DNA of 64,000 bases from Opitutales bacterium (GTDB lineage Bacteria; Verrucomicrobiota; Verrucomicrobiia; Opitutales; UBA953): positions 1 to 64,000 of the forward strand of contig JAFYWY010000017.1 of assembly GCA_017546455.1 (NCBI GenBank), read 5' to 3'. The notes under the pieces were generated by a model. The model saw only the letters and a list, made by a program, of their open reading frames with translations, was not told the origin of the DNA and did no database searches. A program made the translations under genes and the position numbers. Shown here piece by piece: positions 50,627-59,341 of this stretch (position 1 is the stretch's first letter; each line of letters starts with the position of its first letter).

Positions 50627-50655
50627 ATAGTAGTAAAAAAGCGGGAAAAAGTCAA
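50627..50655 (-). promoter_or_regulatory. Strong sigma70-like leftward early promoter
   Basis: On the minus strand TTGACT (50655-50650) and TACTAT (50632-50627) are spaced by exactly 17 nt in an AT-rich stretch. This would drive the genes from 50,433 leftward. Confidence 0.65.
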
Positions 50656-50709
50656 ATAAAAAGTGTAAATATTTTTTAATTATTTTTCAGGTTTTCCGCC
50701 GCTTAGGTG

Positions 50710-51057
50710 TTAGGAATAATCCGCCATAAAAAACCGGTCTTCGCCCGTTTCGGCGACGGTGTCGGCGTAGTAGCTTTGGACTTCGTCAAAGACACGCTCG
50801 CAAAACTCGTTCGCCGTGTGGTCATAAATTGCTTCGTCTTCGTCGCCGTAGGGCTGGCAATAAAACTCTCCAAGGAGTTGCTTGTTTTCGTAAACGTCAA
50901 TTCCGGCGAAATCGTCGCCGCCGTCGATAGCGTCGAGGGCTTTCTTGATGTCGCCCGTTTTAATCACGGGCGCTTCGCTGTCGTAGATTCGAAAAATACA
51001 AGAGGGCGCGTGCTTCTTGCACATTTTGAGCAGTGTTTCAATGCGTGGGTTTAACAT
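50710..51057 (-). CDS. First gene of the early module, unknown (115 aa)
   Basis: The acidic product (MLNPRIETLLKMCKKHAP..., DIKKALDAIDGGDDFAGIDV, QPYGDEDEAIYDHTANEF) has no recognised domain. Its position nearest the control region suggests immediate early expression, where host-takeover or regulatory proteins often lie. Confidence 0.55.
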   Translation of the reverse strand: MLNPRIETLLKMCKKHAPSCIFRIYDSEAPVIKTGDIKKALDAIDGGDDFAGIDVYENKQLLGEFYCQPYGDEDEAIYDHTANEFCERVFDEVQSYYADTVAETGEDRFFMADYS

Positions 51058-51692
51058 GGTGGAATAGTGATTTTTGAATGTTGCGAAAACGCCGTTTCTT
51101 CAGGCGACTTGCCCCCCAACCTCGCTTTTCGTCCCAAAACGAAGAAGCTGGGCTGGGTTCGGAAACTGTTTTCACAAACAGGGCGGTAGCCAGCATTTTT
51201 TCGAAAACATTCCCGTAAGCAGCGCGTCGGGAATTTAAATCCTTGCCGCCGTAAGGCGGCGCAATGTTCAGAAAAAAAGACGAAGGAGCAAAAAAAGCGG
51301 AGCGGGATTTTTTTCAATTTTTTTTGAGAGCTTGCGAACAATAAAAAATTTAAAAAAATTTTTTTGCGAGCTGAGCGGTGCGTCGGCTATCCGCCCGTGA
51401 AACAGGTTCCGAAACCAGCACAGATTCGAGTGGTGACAAAAGCTTCGAAAATCATCAAACGGTAATTTTCTCTCAGATGCCGCAAAATCGCACAAAATGC
51501 CGCCAGGAAGCCCTGTCACGCCCTGTAGGCGGTAGATTCATCGGATTCCGCATCGTCGCGCCTCCGGCGACCGTCCTCGCGCCGCATCACGCCGCCAGGC
51601 GCCTCCACCGACGCAGAGCGTAAAGAAAAGGGGAAAGAAAGGTGACTTGCATTATCCTGCCAGCACTGTAGCAACGTTAAGGCCTGCCAGTT

Positions 51693-51796
51693 CCCTTTAG
51701 GAGAAAGGGGTAGCTGAGACGCATACTGTCAGAAAGAGCTGCTTGCAGTCTTTCTGCAACAGTATGCAGGCTCAGCGAGGGGAAAAGCCTGTCCCC
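51693..51796 (+). ncRNA. Candidate structured RNA or cis-element (three tandem hairpins)
   Basis: The hairpins are CCCTTT/AAAGGG, then a long stem with GCTGAG, GCATACTGT and AGAAAGA arms paired to TCTTTCT, ACAGTATGC and CTCAGC, then GGGGA/TCCCC. The long central stem keeps pairing over two internal loops. It could be a small RNA, a leader or a replication structure; transcription is not shown. Confidence 0.45.
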
Positions 51797-51882
51797 CCTA
51801 AAAAGGTGACTAAAATGCCCGAAAGTTGACGTCAGGTTGAGCAAAAGGTGACTATCGAAAGGCGTTAGTCAACTACCAAATC

Positions 51883-51900
51883 CCTTTATTTATGCGGGTT
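51883..51900 (+). repeat. Second copy of the 18-bp CCTTTATTTATGCGGGTT repeat
   Basis: Identical and in the same orientation to 33924-33941 beside the tRNA fragment. A shorter form ATTTATGCGGGCT lies at 52029-52041. Confidence 0.8.
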
Positions 51901-52265
51901 CCAGAATTTTGTATGCCTGAAAGTTGAGTAACTTTTTCCCTAATACGCATGGAAAAAATTAAAATCATGCTTTTACGTTATATAAGGTATTTGCCGCGAA
52001 AATAGTCAACTTAGTCAACTTTTCCAGGATTTATGCGGGCTACAAGTCAACTCTAAGTCACCCTTTTCTCAACCTGTTGCTCAACTTGAGACGGAATGAC
52101 GCATTATTTTCACGGAAATACAAAGAACAATGCAGCATAGGTTGCAAAAATGGAATCTCTGCAAATCAATGCTAAATCCCTATTAAAAACTCAGAGTAGC
52201 TCCAGGCAAGCCTAAAAATATTATCAAAAGGTATCTCTATTGCTCCCTAAAGCGCAAAAAACTTA

Positions 52266-52754
52266 ATGGGACTGAAAATTTACCCGTCGTATTCCGACGA
52301 CCTTGATACAACGCAAGAGCTGCCCGATCCGAAACTCGAAGCTTTCTGCCGAGCTGTAGCACGCGCCACGTCCGCTACAGACGCTTTTCGTACATACGTA
52401 GAACCTAACTGCGACGTTGCAAGAGCAAGACGCGCCAGTGTGTATCTGTGGAAAAAATGGTGGATTCAAGCTCGCACAAAGTATCTTGAGCAGCGGCTTG
52501 CTGAGGTTGCAACGGTTCGTGCTCCTTTAACGAGAGACGATGTCCTGAACACAATCTGCGATAAGTTCAGGGCCGCTGCACAGATGCAGGCAGAATCGCA
52601 CAAAGAGGGAGCAGACCAGGCCAGGTCGCTTTGCCAGTATGGGGAGATGATATGCAAGCTAACCGGCGCGTACATGAATAAGCCCGGCAAGCATGAAGTA
52701 TCGATTAAGGTTAAACGCAAGGCTGACGGAGGGATTGCGGATGCTGATGCGTAG
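52266..52754 (+). CDS. Putative terminase small subunit
   Basis: The 162-residue product has an N-terminal helical DNA-binding region (LEAFCRAVARATSATDAFRTYV, RASVYLWKKWWIQARTKYLEQR) similar to terminase small subunits that bind the packaging site. It directly precedes the large subunit with a 174-nt gap and begins the rightward late module. No obvious Shine-Dalgarno sequence. Confidence 0.7.
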   Translation: MGLKIYPSYSDDLDTTQELPDPKLEAFCRAVARATSATDAFRTYVEPNCDVARARRASVYLWKKWWIQARTKYLEQRLAEVATVRAPLTRDDVLNTICDKFRAAAQMQAESHKEGADQARSLCQYGEMICKLTGAYMNKPGKHEVSIKVKRKADGGIADADA

Positions 52755-52928
52755 CTGTTCTCCGGCTCAGTCCGATGTATCGGGTGGGGGGTGTTTTGGT
52801 TTGGTTGAGAGTTTGCTGGGTGGGGGGGCAAGAGACTACCCACCGGGCAACCTGGAGACACTACCTGACGCGAAAAATTGTACCGCTGGAGATTTCCGGC
52901 TGAGTTTTGTGTATGGAGGGCTGGTATA

Positions 52929-54383
52929 ATGGCTGTTCGAGGCGGTAAGCGAGAGTTTAGGGGAGAGAAGCACCAGGAGTGTCCGACGGTTAGCGGGTCG
53001 TTAGAGGTGAATCCGATGTACGAGGATATTTTGCGAGCTGTTGACAATCCTCGGTTTTCGAAGTTTTTGCTGATTGGGGGCATGCGTAGCGGGAAGAGTC
53101 GCCAGCTGATGATTTGGATGGTGACGGCGTGTTTTAAGCCTGCGGATGTTTTGCCTGAGCACTGGCTTCGCCAGTTGCGGTTGGAGGGTGTCGGGGCTCC
53201 GACGATTTTGATTGCCCGTGAGGTTTTCAAGGACGTTAAGAAGACGTTATGGGAAGACGTTGTGTGGGTCTGCAAGCAGATGCGGATTTGGCCGGACGAT
53301 GGCAAGGAGAATGGGTTGTTAAAGGTGAACAAGTCGGACTACACGTTGACGTTTAAGGAGAGCGGGGGTCAGATTTGGTTTGCCGGTGCGAGCGATGACA
53401 GTTCGGGGATGGGTGTTTCGCCTCACTTTTCGTGGCTGAATGAGATTTCGGAGATTTCTGAGGCGTACTACAGGCAGGTGAATTCGCGAACGAAGTTGGG
53501 GAGTTTTTTTGACTGCAATCCGAAGATGTTTGCGAATCACTGGGCCCGCAAGGAGTTGTTGCCACAGGAGGGCGGGAACGTTTGGGTTCACCGGAGTACG
53601 TGGAAAGACAACAAGTTTTTGCCGCCTAAGGTTCGTGCTGAAATTGCGGGTTGGGAGCCTACGGAGGAGAACATTCGCAAGGGTACGGCTGACGAGTACT
53701 GGTGGAAGGTGTATGGTCTTGGCATTTTTGCTGTTATGGAGGGCCAGGTCTTTCCGGAGGGTCGGACTTGGGATTTCTGCAACGAGGAGGATTTTCCGGA
53801 CATGCGGACAACGCCGTCGGTTTATTGTTTGGACTTTGGCTGGTCGGATCCGATGGCGTTTTGTCGTGTTGCGATTCGAGGGAATGACTTGTTTGTTGAT
53901 GAGCTGCTGTATGAGCGGGAGCTGTTGATTTCGGCACCGGCGTCGAATCCTGGGGTTGACTGTTTGGACAAGCGGTTGAAGCGTTTGGGGATTCCGAAGA
54001 ATGCGATTATTGCGGCGGACTCTGCGTCGACGGAGCAGATTGAGATGTTGCAGGCGTCGGGTTGGACGGGTGTTATTGGGATTAAGAAGCCGTCGGGCAG
54101 TATTCGTTGGGGTATTGGCTTGATGAAAGGGCGTTTTATCCGAGTGACGCGTCGGTCGGGGCACTGGGCGATTGAGGCTCAGGAGTATTGTTGGCCGTCG
54201 GGGGACAAGGTTCGGGATCCCGACACGGTTAATCCGCGCGGTCGTGCCGGAGACCACTTATTGGACGCGGCTCGTTATGGGGCTATGTACTTGTTGGGCA
54301 AGGACGGGAACGTCCGTGCAGGGGTCGGCGGCATTGGTCGTCCTACGTTGAAGTCGGTAAAGGGGGTGCGTTATGACTACTGA
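52929..54383 (+). CDS. terL: Terminase large subunit
   Basis: ATG 52929 (MAVRGGKREF), preceded by GGAGG, gives 484 residues. The N-terminal ATPase has Walker A GGMRSGKS at 50 to 57 and a Walker B-like HFSWLNEISEIS. The C-terminal RNase H-like nuclease has VYCLDFGWSDP near residue 300, AADSASTEQIEML and GDHLLDAARYGAMY near 440, giving the acidic metal triad. It cuts and pumps DNA into the capsid. Codons are rich in T and G (GTT, TTG, GGG), unlike the host genes to the left. Confidence 0.92.
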   Translation: MAVRGGKREFRGEKHQECPTVSGSLEVNPMYEDILRAVDNPRFSKFLLIGGMRSGKSRQLMIWMVTACFKPADVLPEHWLRQLRLEGVGAPTILIAREVFKDVKKTLWEDVVWVCKQMRIWPDDGKENGLLKVNKSDYTLTFKESGGQIWFAGASDDSSGMGVSPHFSWLNEISEISEAYYRQVNSRTKLGSFFDCNPKMFANHWARKELLPQEGGNVWVHRSTWKDNKFLPPKVRAEIAGWEPTEENIRKGTADEYWWKVYGLGIFAVMEGQVFPEGRTWDFCNEEDFPDMRTTPSVYCLDFGWSDPMAFCRVAIRGNDLFVDELLYERELLISAPASNPGVDCLDKRLKRLGIPKNAIIAADSASTEQIEMLQASGWTGVIGIKKPSGSIRWGIGLMKGRFIRVTRRSGHWAIEAQEYCWPSGDKVRDPDTVNPRGRAGDHLLDAARYGAMYLLGKDGNVRAGVGGIGRPTLKSVKGVRYDY

Positions 54384-54636
54384 GGCTCGGAAGATTCGGT
54401 GTTTTTGGCTGGATTTGGAGGAATACGACTCGAAGTTGCGCCGAGGTGACAAGAAGCGTGTTTTTTTGCGGTTTTTGAGGCGAGTTCCTGTGGGTGCGGC
54501 GTTTGAGTTGGACGATCAGCGAGATTTGTGGGCTGTTCACAAGGCTTGTATTTTGAGTCGGGCGGATGGCGGCGAGGTAAAGGTGCGAGTTCGCAAAGAG
54601 GAGCGTGGCGGCTGGATGGTTTGGCGGGTTCAGTAG
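54373..54636 (+). CDS. Small basic late phage protein, unknown (87 aa)
   Basis: The product MTTEARKIRCFWLDLEEYDS... is basic and Trp-containing. It overlaps the end of terL by 11 nt. It may be a packaging or head accessory protein by position only. Confidence 0.55.
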   Translation: MTTEARKIRCFWLDLEEYDSKLRRGDKKRVFLRFLRRVPVGAAFELDDQRDLWAVHKACILSRADGGEVKVRVRKEERGGWMVWRVQ

Positions 54637-54716
54637 CGGCTATTTTGTGGCTATGTGGGTTGAATTGCTGATTTTGGGATAGTTTTGGATATTTTTGCCA
54701 ACGAAAGGCGACGACA

Positions 54717-55223
54717 ATGGGTTTAGGCAGCAAGTTAAAGGGCGCGTGGCGCAAGGTTGAGAAAGAATCGAAGCGTGCCGTGAACAAGACGGCCGGGGCA
54801 CTCCCCGGAAGCCTTGGCGGTCTAGCGATTGGTGCGGCGTTGAACGCGTTTTTGCCTGGGGCTGGCCTTTTGGCTGATTCTTTTTTGGGTGCGAACGGTC
54901 TTTCTATTGCGGGTGGCGCTGTTGGTGGTGCTGCCGGGTACGATACAGGGTATGAGAACCTGGAGCGTATGGGTAAAGCGATGATTGATCGAGCGATGGG
55001 CAAGCAGCCGGAGGTTGCAGATCCGTCGTGGGTCGATACTCAGGGTACGGCGAGCAATGAGGGCGTTGCTATGGATCCGAATGATGAGCGTCGCAAGCGA
55101 GCGGCTGCCTCGTATTCGTTGAGCCGGACGCGGGCTGTTCGTACTGGCCGTGTTTTGGGCGGAAATCTTGGCGGTGCCGGTACCGGAGGCGGTTCGTCGG
55201 CAAAAACGGGAGGGTCTGTTTAA
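54717..55223 (+). CDS. Gly/Ala-rich late protein A (possible ejection or virion protein)
   Basis: The 168-residue product carries a GLA/G-rich hydrophobic stretch (GSLGGLAIGAALNAFLPGAG, GGAVGGAAGYDTG), like membrane-active glycine-zipper proteins. Near the C-terminus RRKRAAASYSLSRTRAV resembles RRARLAASYSLSATRGV of the next gene, so the two appear paralogous. Small Gly-rich proteins beside the portal can be ejected with the DNA; that is inference. Confidence 0.55.
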   Translation: MGLGSKLKGAWRKVEKESKRAVNKTAGALPGSLGGLAIGAALNAFLPGAGLLADSFLGANGLSIAGGAVGGAAGYDTGYENLERMGKAMIDRAMGKQPEVADPSWVDTQGTASNEGVAMDPNDERRKRAAASYSLSRTRAVRTGRVLGGNLGGAGTGGGSSAKTGGSV

Positions 55224-55238
55224 CCTGGAGGCGAAAAA

Positions 55239-55709
55239 ATGAGTTTTTGGGGCAAAATTAAGAAAGAGGTTTCCCGTTTCGGGGACAAAATGAATTTTGA
55301 CCGTAGCCGTAAGGCGTGGTCTGCGACGATTGCTGGAACGGCCGTTGGTACGGTTGCCGGGGCGATTGGCGGTACGATTGCCGGTGGTGGGCTTGGGCCC
55401 GGTACGGCGATTGGCGGCGTTGCCGGCGCGGCTGCCGGCTATGCGGCCGGCTCGGTTGCCGGGGATCAGATGGACGCGATTGATTCGGCCAATGAGCGTA
55501 CGGCGAAGCTTCAAGAGCGGGCGATTACGATGGCTTCCCGTGTTGAGGGCGAGCTTTCGTCGAACAATACGGAGGATGCGGCTCTGAATGACATGGAGCG
55601 TGAGCGCCGTGCGCGTTTGGCGGCTTCGTATTCGCTGTCGGCGACCCGTGGGGTGTTTACTTCTTCGAAATCGAGTTCGGCTTCGGGCCGTCGTAGTACG
55701 TTGGGCTAA
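55239..55709 (+). CDS. Gly-rich late protein B (glycine-zipper type)
   Basis: Preceded by GGAGG; 156 residues. TAVGTVAGAIGGTIAGGGLG and IGGVAGAAAGYAAGSVAG are repeated small-residue (GxxxG) hydrophobic segments typical of membrane-pore glycine zippers. It shares the ASYSLSxTR motif with the gene before it. Its stop overlaps the portal start as TAATG. Confidence 0.6.
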   Translation: MSFWGKIKKEVSRFGDKMNFDRSRKAWSATIAGTAVGTVAGAIGGTIAGGGLGPGTAIGGVAGAAAGYAAGSVAGDQMDAIDSANERTAKLQERAITMASRVEGELSSNNTEDAALNDMERERRARLAASYSLSATRGVFTSSKSSSASGRRSTLG

Positions 55710-57415
55710 TGGAGCAGGGCAACACAGAGTCTTTGGTTCCGCCGAGTATCGTTGAGCGCATGCTCAGCGTGGCGGACGATTTGCGAGAAGAAGCGGCTTG
55801 TCGTGAGGCTGCCTGGCAGCAATGTCGTCGTTATGGGTTCCAGGTTTGGGATCCGTCGTCGTCCACGCCGCCGGATTCGAACACGCGTTATGTTCCGCAG
55901 CAGGACTCTTTGCCGGCTCAGTGTGCGTGGCGTGCTGCGATGTACCTGCATGCCAATACGGTTGGGGTAGGTCAGACGTTTTTCCGTTTGGACGTTGACG
56001 ATGCGACACGCATGGGCTTGGGGCCGGAGAGTGCCGAGTTGAAGCAGCTGCGGGATTTGACGTTGCCGCTGATGCGTGAGATGTCCACGACTAATTTTTC
56101 GTCGGTTTTGATGTCGGCGTTCAACGACAAGACTGTCCTTGGCACGGCTGTCGGGTACGTTGAGTTCAACGAAATGACGCGCAGCCTGGAGTATTCGTCG
56201 TATCAGGTTGGCAAGGAGTGCTACTTGTCGTCGAATTCTCGCGGCAAGCCGGATACGTTTAGCCGGACGTTTACGTTGACTGTGAAGCAGGCGGTCGAGC
56301 GCTATGGAGATCGTGTCGGGCCGGAAGTTTTGAAGCTGGCTTCGAAGCCGGAAACGCTGAAAGAGAAGATTGAGTACGTTTGGATTGTTTATCCGCGTAA
56401 GGTGTTCGGAGAGAAGGTTTCGAAGCCGACGGATAAGATGCCCGTCGTTCCGGCTTGTGAGAAGCCGTGGGGGCACCTGATTTTGGACAGGCGCAACAAG
56501 GTTGCGGTTGACGTGGGTGGGTATGATTCGTTCCCGTTTGCTTCTTCTGTTTGGGGACACTTGCCGAATTCTGTTTATGGCTGGGGCCCGATTGAAATGT
56601 CTCTTTCGGACGTTAAGTATTTGGGCCGCTTGAAGTTCAAGCACGCCGAAGCGATTGATCGCCAGGTCGATCCGGCCGTTATTGTTCCGTACTCGTGGGA
56701 CGGCTTTGATTCGTCTCCGGGAGCTCGCAACTACATTGAGGGCAACGGGGTTGTCCGTGATATGTTTGTGCAGTTGGAACCGCCGCGAGTGGTTAGCGAC
56801 ATTACGCCTCAGCAGCAGCAGTGCTTGCAGAACATCCGCAATAACTGTCTGTTGGACGCGTTTGAAACGTTTGACGCTTACACGAAGACGATGACGGCGA
56901 CTGAAGCTCGCGGCCGCGTCGGCCAGTCTGTTCGCGCCATTGCTCCGATTGTCCACGCGATTCACACGGACTTCCTGAGCGTCCTGATTAAGCGCAGCTT
57001 GGACTTGTTGATTGAGAACGGCGTGCTTGGGACGGGTCTTCCTGAGGGCATCCGCCGTGAGAACGTCGAGATTAAGTACGTTTCGGTGCTTGCGTCGATG
57101 GTTTTGGACGGCGAAACGAACAAGCTTCGGGACTTTTTTGCGAATTGCCTTGAGTTTGCGAACTCTCGTCAGGCGATGGGCGACATGTTCGACGTGTACT
57201 TCGACGTTGATAAGGTTTTCGAGCACATGGCGGACTTTTTCTCTATCCCGCAGGACGTTATTCGCACGAAAACCGAGCGTCAGAAGAAGCGCAAGGAGCT
57301 TGAGGAATCGATGATGGCGGCCCAGCAGCAGCAACAGGAAGAAAAAATCCTGTCCGGACTGGATCCGCAGGCACGATCGGCACCTGGCAGCTTCGCTGAG
57401 CGGTCGGGCTTCTAA
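55709..57415 (+). CDS. Portal (head-tail connector), T7/Bbp podovirus type
   Basis: The 568-residue product matches podovirus head-tail connector proteins in length and layout. LPAQCAWRAAMYLHANTVGVGQ and YVEFNEMTRSLEYSSYQVG are followed by YGWGPIEMSLSDVKYLGRLK, and TATEARGRVGQSV is typical of this portal family. It forms the dodecameric ring through which DNA passes. A Gln-rich C-terminus (MMAAQQQQQEEK) ends it. Its presence with the fibre N-terminus argues for a short-tailed phage. Confidence 0.88.
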   Translation: MEQGNTESLVPPSIVERMLSVADDLREEAACREAAWQQCRRYGFQVWDPSSSTPPDSNTRYVPQQDSLPAQCAWRAAMYLHANTVGVGQTFFRLDVDDATRMGLGPESAELKQLRDLTLPLMREMSTTNFSSVLMSAFNDKTVLGTAVGYVEFNEMTRSLEYSSYQVGKECYLSSNSRGKPDTFSRTFTLTVKQAVERYGDRVGPEVLKLASKPETLKEKIEYVWIVYPRKVFGEKVSKPTDKMPVVPACEKPWGHLILDRRNKVAVDVGGYDSFPFASSVWGHLPNSVYGWGPIEMSLSDVKYLGRLKFKHAEAIDRQVDPAVIVPYSWDGFDSSPGARNYIEGNGVVRDMFVQLEPPRVVSDITPQQQQCLQNIRNNCLLDAFETFDAYTKTMTATEARGRVGQSVRAIAPIVHAIHTDFLSVLIKRSLDLLIENGVLGTGLPEGIRRENVEIKYVSVLASMVLDGETNKLRDFFANCLEFANSRQAMGDMFDVYFDVDKVFEHMADFFSIPQDVIRTKTERQKKRKELEESMMAAQQQQQEEKILSGLDPQARSAPGSFAERSGF

Positions 57416-57428
57416 GAAAGGACGAAAA

Positions 57429-57794
57429 ATGAATAAAATTTTGTGTTTTTTAAGTATTTTTGCGCTCATTGCTTCCGGGTGCCGGCTTGCTGACAATCCG
57501 GAAGCGTCTCCGGGCGCCTGGGAATCGGTAAAAAGCAACATTTCGGCGGCTGTCGAGTCTGTCGAAGCAATTCCGGACAATACGAAAGCCGATATTCTTG
57601 ATGCAGCGGCCCTTGCGTCCGGTTTTTTTGGCGGCGGTCTCCTTATCTCGCCGCTTTTGCGTAGTGCGGCGATGTATTTCCGCAACCGGAAGAAGAAAAA
57701 CGGTGCGGAAACTACTTCCGAGGTTGTCGAGAACATGCAAAACGAGCTTTATCCGGAGATTTCGGAGGCCGAAGAGAAGAAAGAGGTGCAGTGA
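57429..57794 (+). CDS. Phage lipoprotein with additional membrane segment
   Basis: The lipobox IASGC at residues 14 to 18 follows a signal helix. A second hydrophobic segment (ALASGFFGGGLLISPLLRSAAMYF) is followed by basic residues and an acidic tail. A spanin-like or superinfection-exclusion role is possible. It overlaps the next gene as TGATG. Confidence 0.6.
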   Translation: MNKILCFLSIFALIASGCRLADNPEASPGAWESVKSNISAAVESVEAIPDNTKADILDAAALASGFFGGGLLISPLLRSAAMYFRNRKKKNGAETTSEVVENMQNELYPEISEAEEKKEVQ

Positions 57795-58087
57795 TGCCCG
57801 GAACCGACCTTGATGCACACGCTTTGGCTGCCGACATTAAGAATTTGTCGAAAGATTTGCGTGATATGCGCGACGAAAATCGAGCATGGCGCGAGAAGCA
57901 GTTGGCGATTTTGAATCAGCTGAGCGAGAACAAGGAAACGACTCGCATGCTGATTCGTCGTTGTGATGTTTTGGAGCGTCGTTTGGACAAGGCGGATCGT
58001 AGCATTACGTCCCTGACTGCCTGGAAATACTGGCAGACGGGTATTTTGGCCGGTGTTATTGGCGTTTTTGAGTTTTTGAAGCGATGA
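57794..58087 (+). CDS. Holin/XhlA-like small protein
   Basis: ATG 57794 gives 97 residues. A coiled coil (LSKDLRDMRDENRAWREKQL, RRLDKADRSITSL) precedes one C-terminal transmembrane helix (YWQTGILAGVIGVFEFLKR). This build matches XhlA-type membrane proteins and some holins. No endolysin is beside it in the window. Confidence 0.5.
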   Translation: MPGTDLDAHALAADIKNLSKDLRDMRDENRAWREKQLAILNQLSENKETTRMLIRRCDVLERRLDKADRSITSLTAWKYWQTGILAGVIGVFEFLKR

Positions 58088-58380
58088 GAGAACAGAAAAA
58101 TGACGGACTCCCGCTTGAACCGTGGGAAATCGAGTCTCAAGAGAAGCGTGCTGCGCGTGAGAAGCGTGCTGCCGAGGTCGCCGAGCACCGCCGAAAGCTT
58201 GCCGTGACGATGCGTAAGGTGCGCGACATGGACGGTGGCGCTGAGCTTTTGGATTACATCAAGAACCGGATTTGTGAGTTTGACGCTTGCGGGTTTATTA
58301 CGAACGAGCGTGCAGACTGTTTTTGGCAGGGTCGCCGTTTTGTTTGGGGCGAGCTGTCCAAACTGATGAACGAAAAATAA
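58084..58380 (+). CDS. Bbp19-like phage protein
   Basis: The 98-residue product ends with GAELLDYIKNRICEFDACGF and FWQGRRFVWGELSKLM, resembling the Bbp19 domain of Bordetella-phage-like podoviruses (LLDYI...FxxGRR). Its role in those phages is not well known. Coupled by ATGA to the gene before. Confidence 0.6.
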   Translation: MREQKNDGLPLEPWEIESQEKRAAREKRAAEVAEHRRKLAVTMRKVRDMDGGAELLDYIKNRICEFDACGFITNERADCFWQGRRFVWGELSKLMNEK

Positions 58381-58383
58381 TTT

Positions 58384-59316
58384 ATGGAAAACGAAGACAA
58401 CACAACTACTACGACTACGACAACGACTGAGCCGGCGGCAACGGAGAACAAGGCCGTTGAGAATCCGGCAACGGAAAAGCCGGCCGAAACTAAGGCTATG
58501 GAGACGAAGCCGGCGGAAAAGGGGCGTTCGAGCATTTTTGCTTCGGAAGCTAAGCCGGCAACGCACTGGGCGGACTCTCTGCCGGAAGAATTGCGCGGGA
58601 ACGCCGAGCTTCGCAAGTTTAAGGATTCGACTGAGGCCCTTAAAGCCTATGTGAATTTGGTTCCGATGATCGGCCGCAAGGGGCTGGCAGCTCCGGCCGA
58701 CGTAAACGATCAGGTGGCTATGGACGCTTATTTTAAGGCTCGCCGTGGTTCCGTCGAAACTCCGGACGCTTATTCCCGTAAGTTCAGCTCGGAAGATTTG
58801 GTCGGCATGGACAAAGAGGCGTTTGATACGATTTCGGCCTTTATGTTTGCGAACGGCTTCTCCGACATTGAGCACGGCAAGACGCTGGACTTGATTGCCG
58901 GTTTGCGTGAGCGCGAGGCTGCCCGATGGGAAGAAGAAAACGAAGCTCGCTATCAGAAGTGTGTGCGCGAGCTGAAGAACGACTGGGGCGACGAATATGA
59001 CGCGAACCTGAAAAAGGTTCAGAATTTCATGTCCAAGTTCCCGGGTGCGTTGAAAGCATTACAAACTTATGGCCTTGAGAACGATGCGGAGATGTGCCGC
59101 ATGTTCTTGGCGGCGGCTCGTGGTGTTTCCGAAGCCAGCAAACCGCGTGACACGGCATCGGTGCAGTCTCCGAAAGACCTTATGAAAGAGATTGATTCTT
59201 TGATGAAAGAGAAGTCTTTCAGTGATCCGAATTCTGCCGGGTACGCTTTGGCCCAGCGCCGTTTCAATGAGCTTATGCAGCGCAAGGCTGCCCTGCGTGC
59301 GCAGGGACTACTTTAG
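58384..59316 (+). CDS. Putative capsid scaffold protein
   Basis: The 310-residue product has a low-complexity acidic and Thr-rich N-terminus (nine Thr near residue 7, then EN/PAETK repeats). A helical body follows (HWADSLPEELRGNAELRKF, EALKAYVNLVPMIGRKGL, WGDEYDANLKKVQNFMSKFP) that is typical of podovirus scaffold/assembly proteins (T7 gp9-like). In most relatives the major capsid gene comes next, but here a terminator and tail-fibre gene follow instead. Confidence 0.75.
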   Translation: MENEDNTTTTTTTTTEPAATENKAVENPATEKPAETKAMETKPAEKGRSSIFASEAKPATHWADSLPEELRGNAELRKFKDSTEALKAYVNLVPMIGRKGLAAPADVNDQVAMDAYFKARRGSVETPDAYSRKFSSEDLVGMDKEAFDTISAFMFANGFSDIEHGKTLDLIAGLREREAARWEEENEARYQKCVRELKNDWGDEYDANLKKVQNFMSKFPGALKALQTYGLENDAEMCRMFLAAARGVSEASKPRDTASVQSPKDLMKEIDSLMKEKSFSDPNSAGYALAQRRFNELMQRKAALRAQGLL

Positions 59317-59341
59317 TTTTCTCTCATCCATGATATGTCCT

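Larger units (their letters stand above)
51058..52265. promoter_or_regulatory. Central control region between early and late modules
   Basis: No convincing gene is seen. The right half contains three tandem hairpins (51693-51710, 51713-51776, 51778-51796). It has AAAGGTGACT or AAAAGGTGAC repeats at 51638, 51801 and 51843, with an inverted copy near 52055. AGTCAAC/GTTGAC-type words recur at 51824, 51867, 51922, 52004, 52013 and 52045, and TTTATGCGGG repeats at 51889 and 52031. This is the expected make-up of a phage switch, origin or packaging-start region. The left half (51,058 to 51,637) is G/C- and T-run-rich with a GCCGCC hairpin near 51,242. Confidence 0.6.

Noticed and set aside
51051-51341. 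96-codon minus-strand frame at the left end of the control region
   Set aside because: Phe/Arg/Lys-rich translation of T-runs and hairpins, with no start signal.
51638-52110. CRISPR array in the repeat-rich control region
   Set aside because: The repeated words are 10 to 18 nt, irregularly spaced and in both orientations; there are no regular spacers or cas genes.
55706-57736. 676-codon minus-strand frame
   Set aside because: Antisense of the portal gene, low-sense Arg/Asn-rich product.
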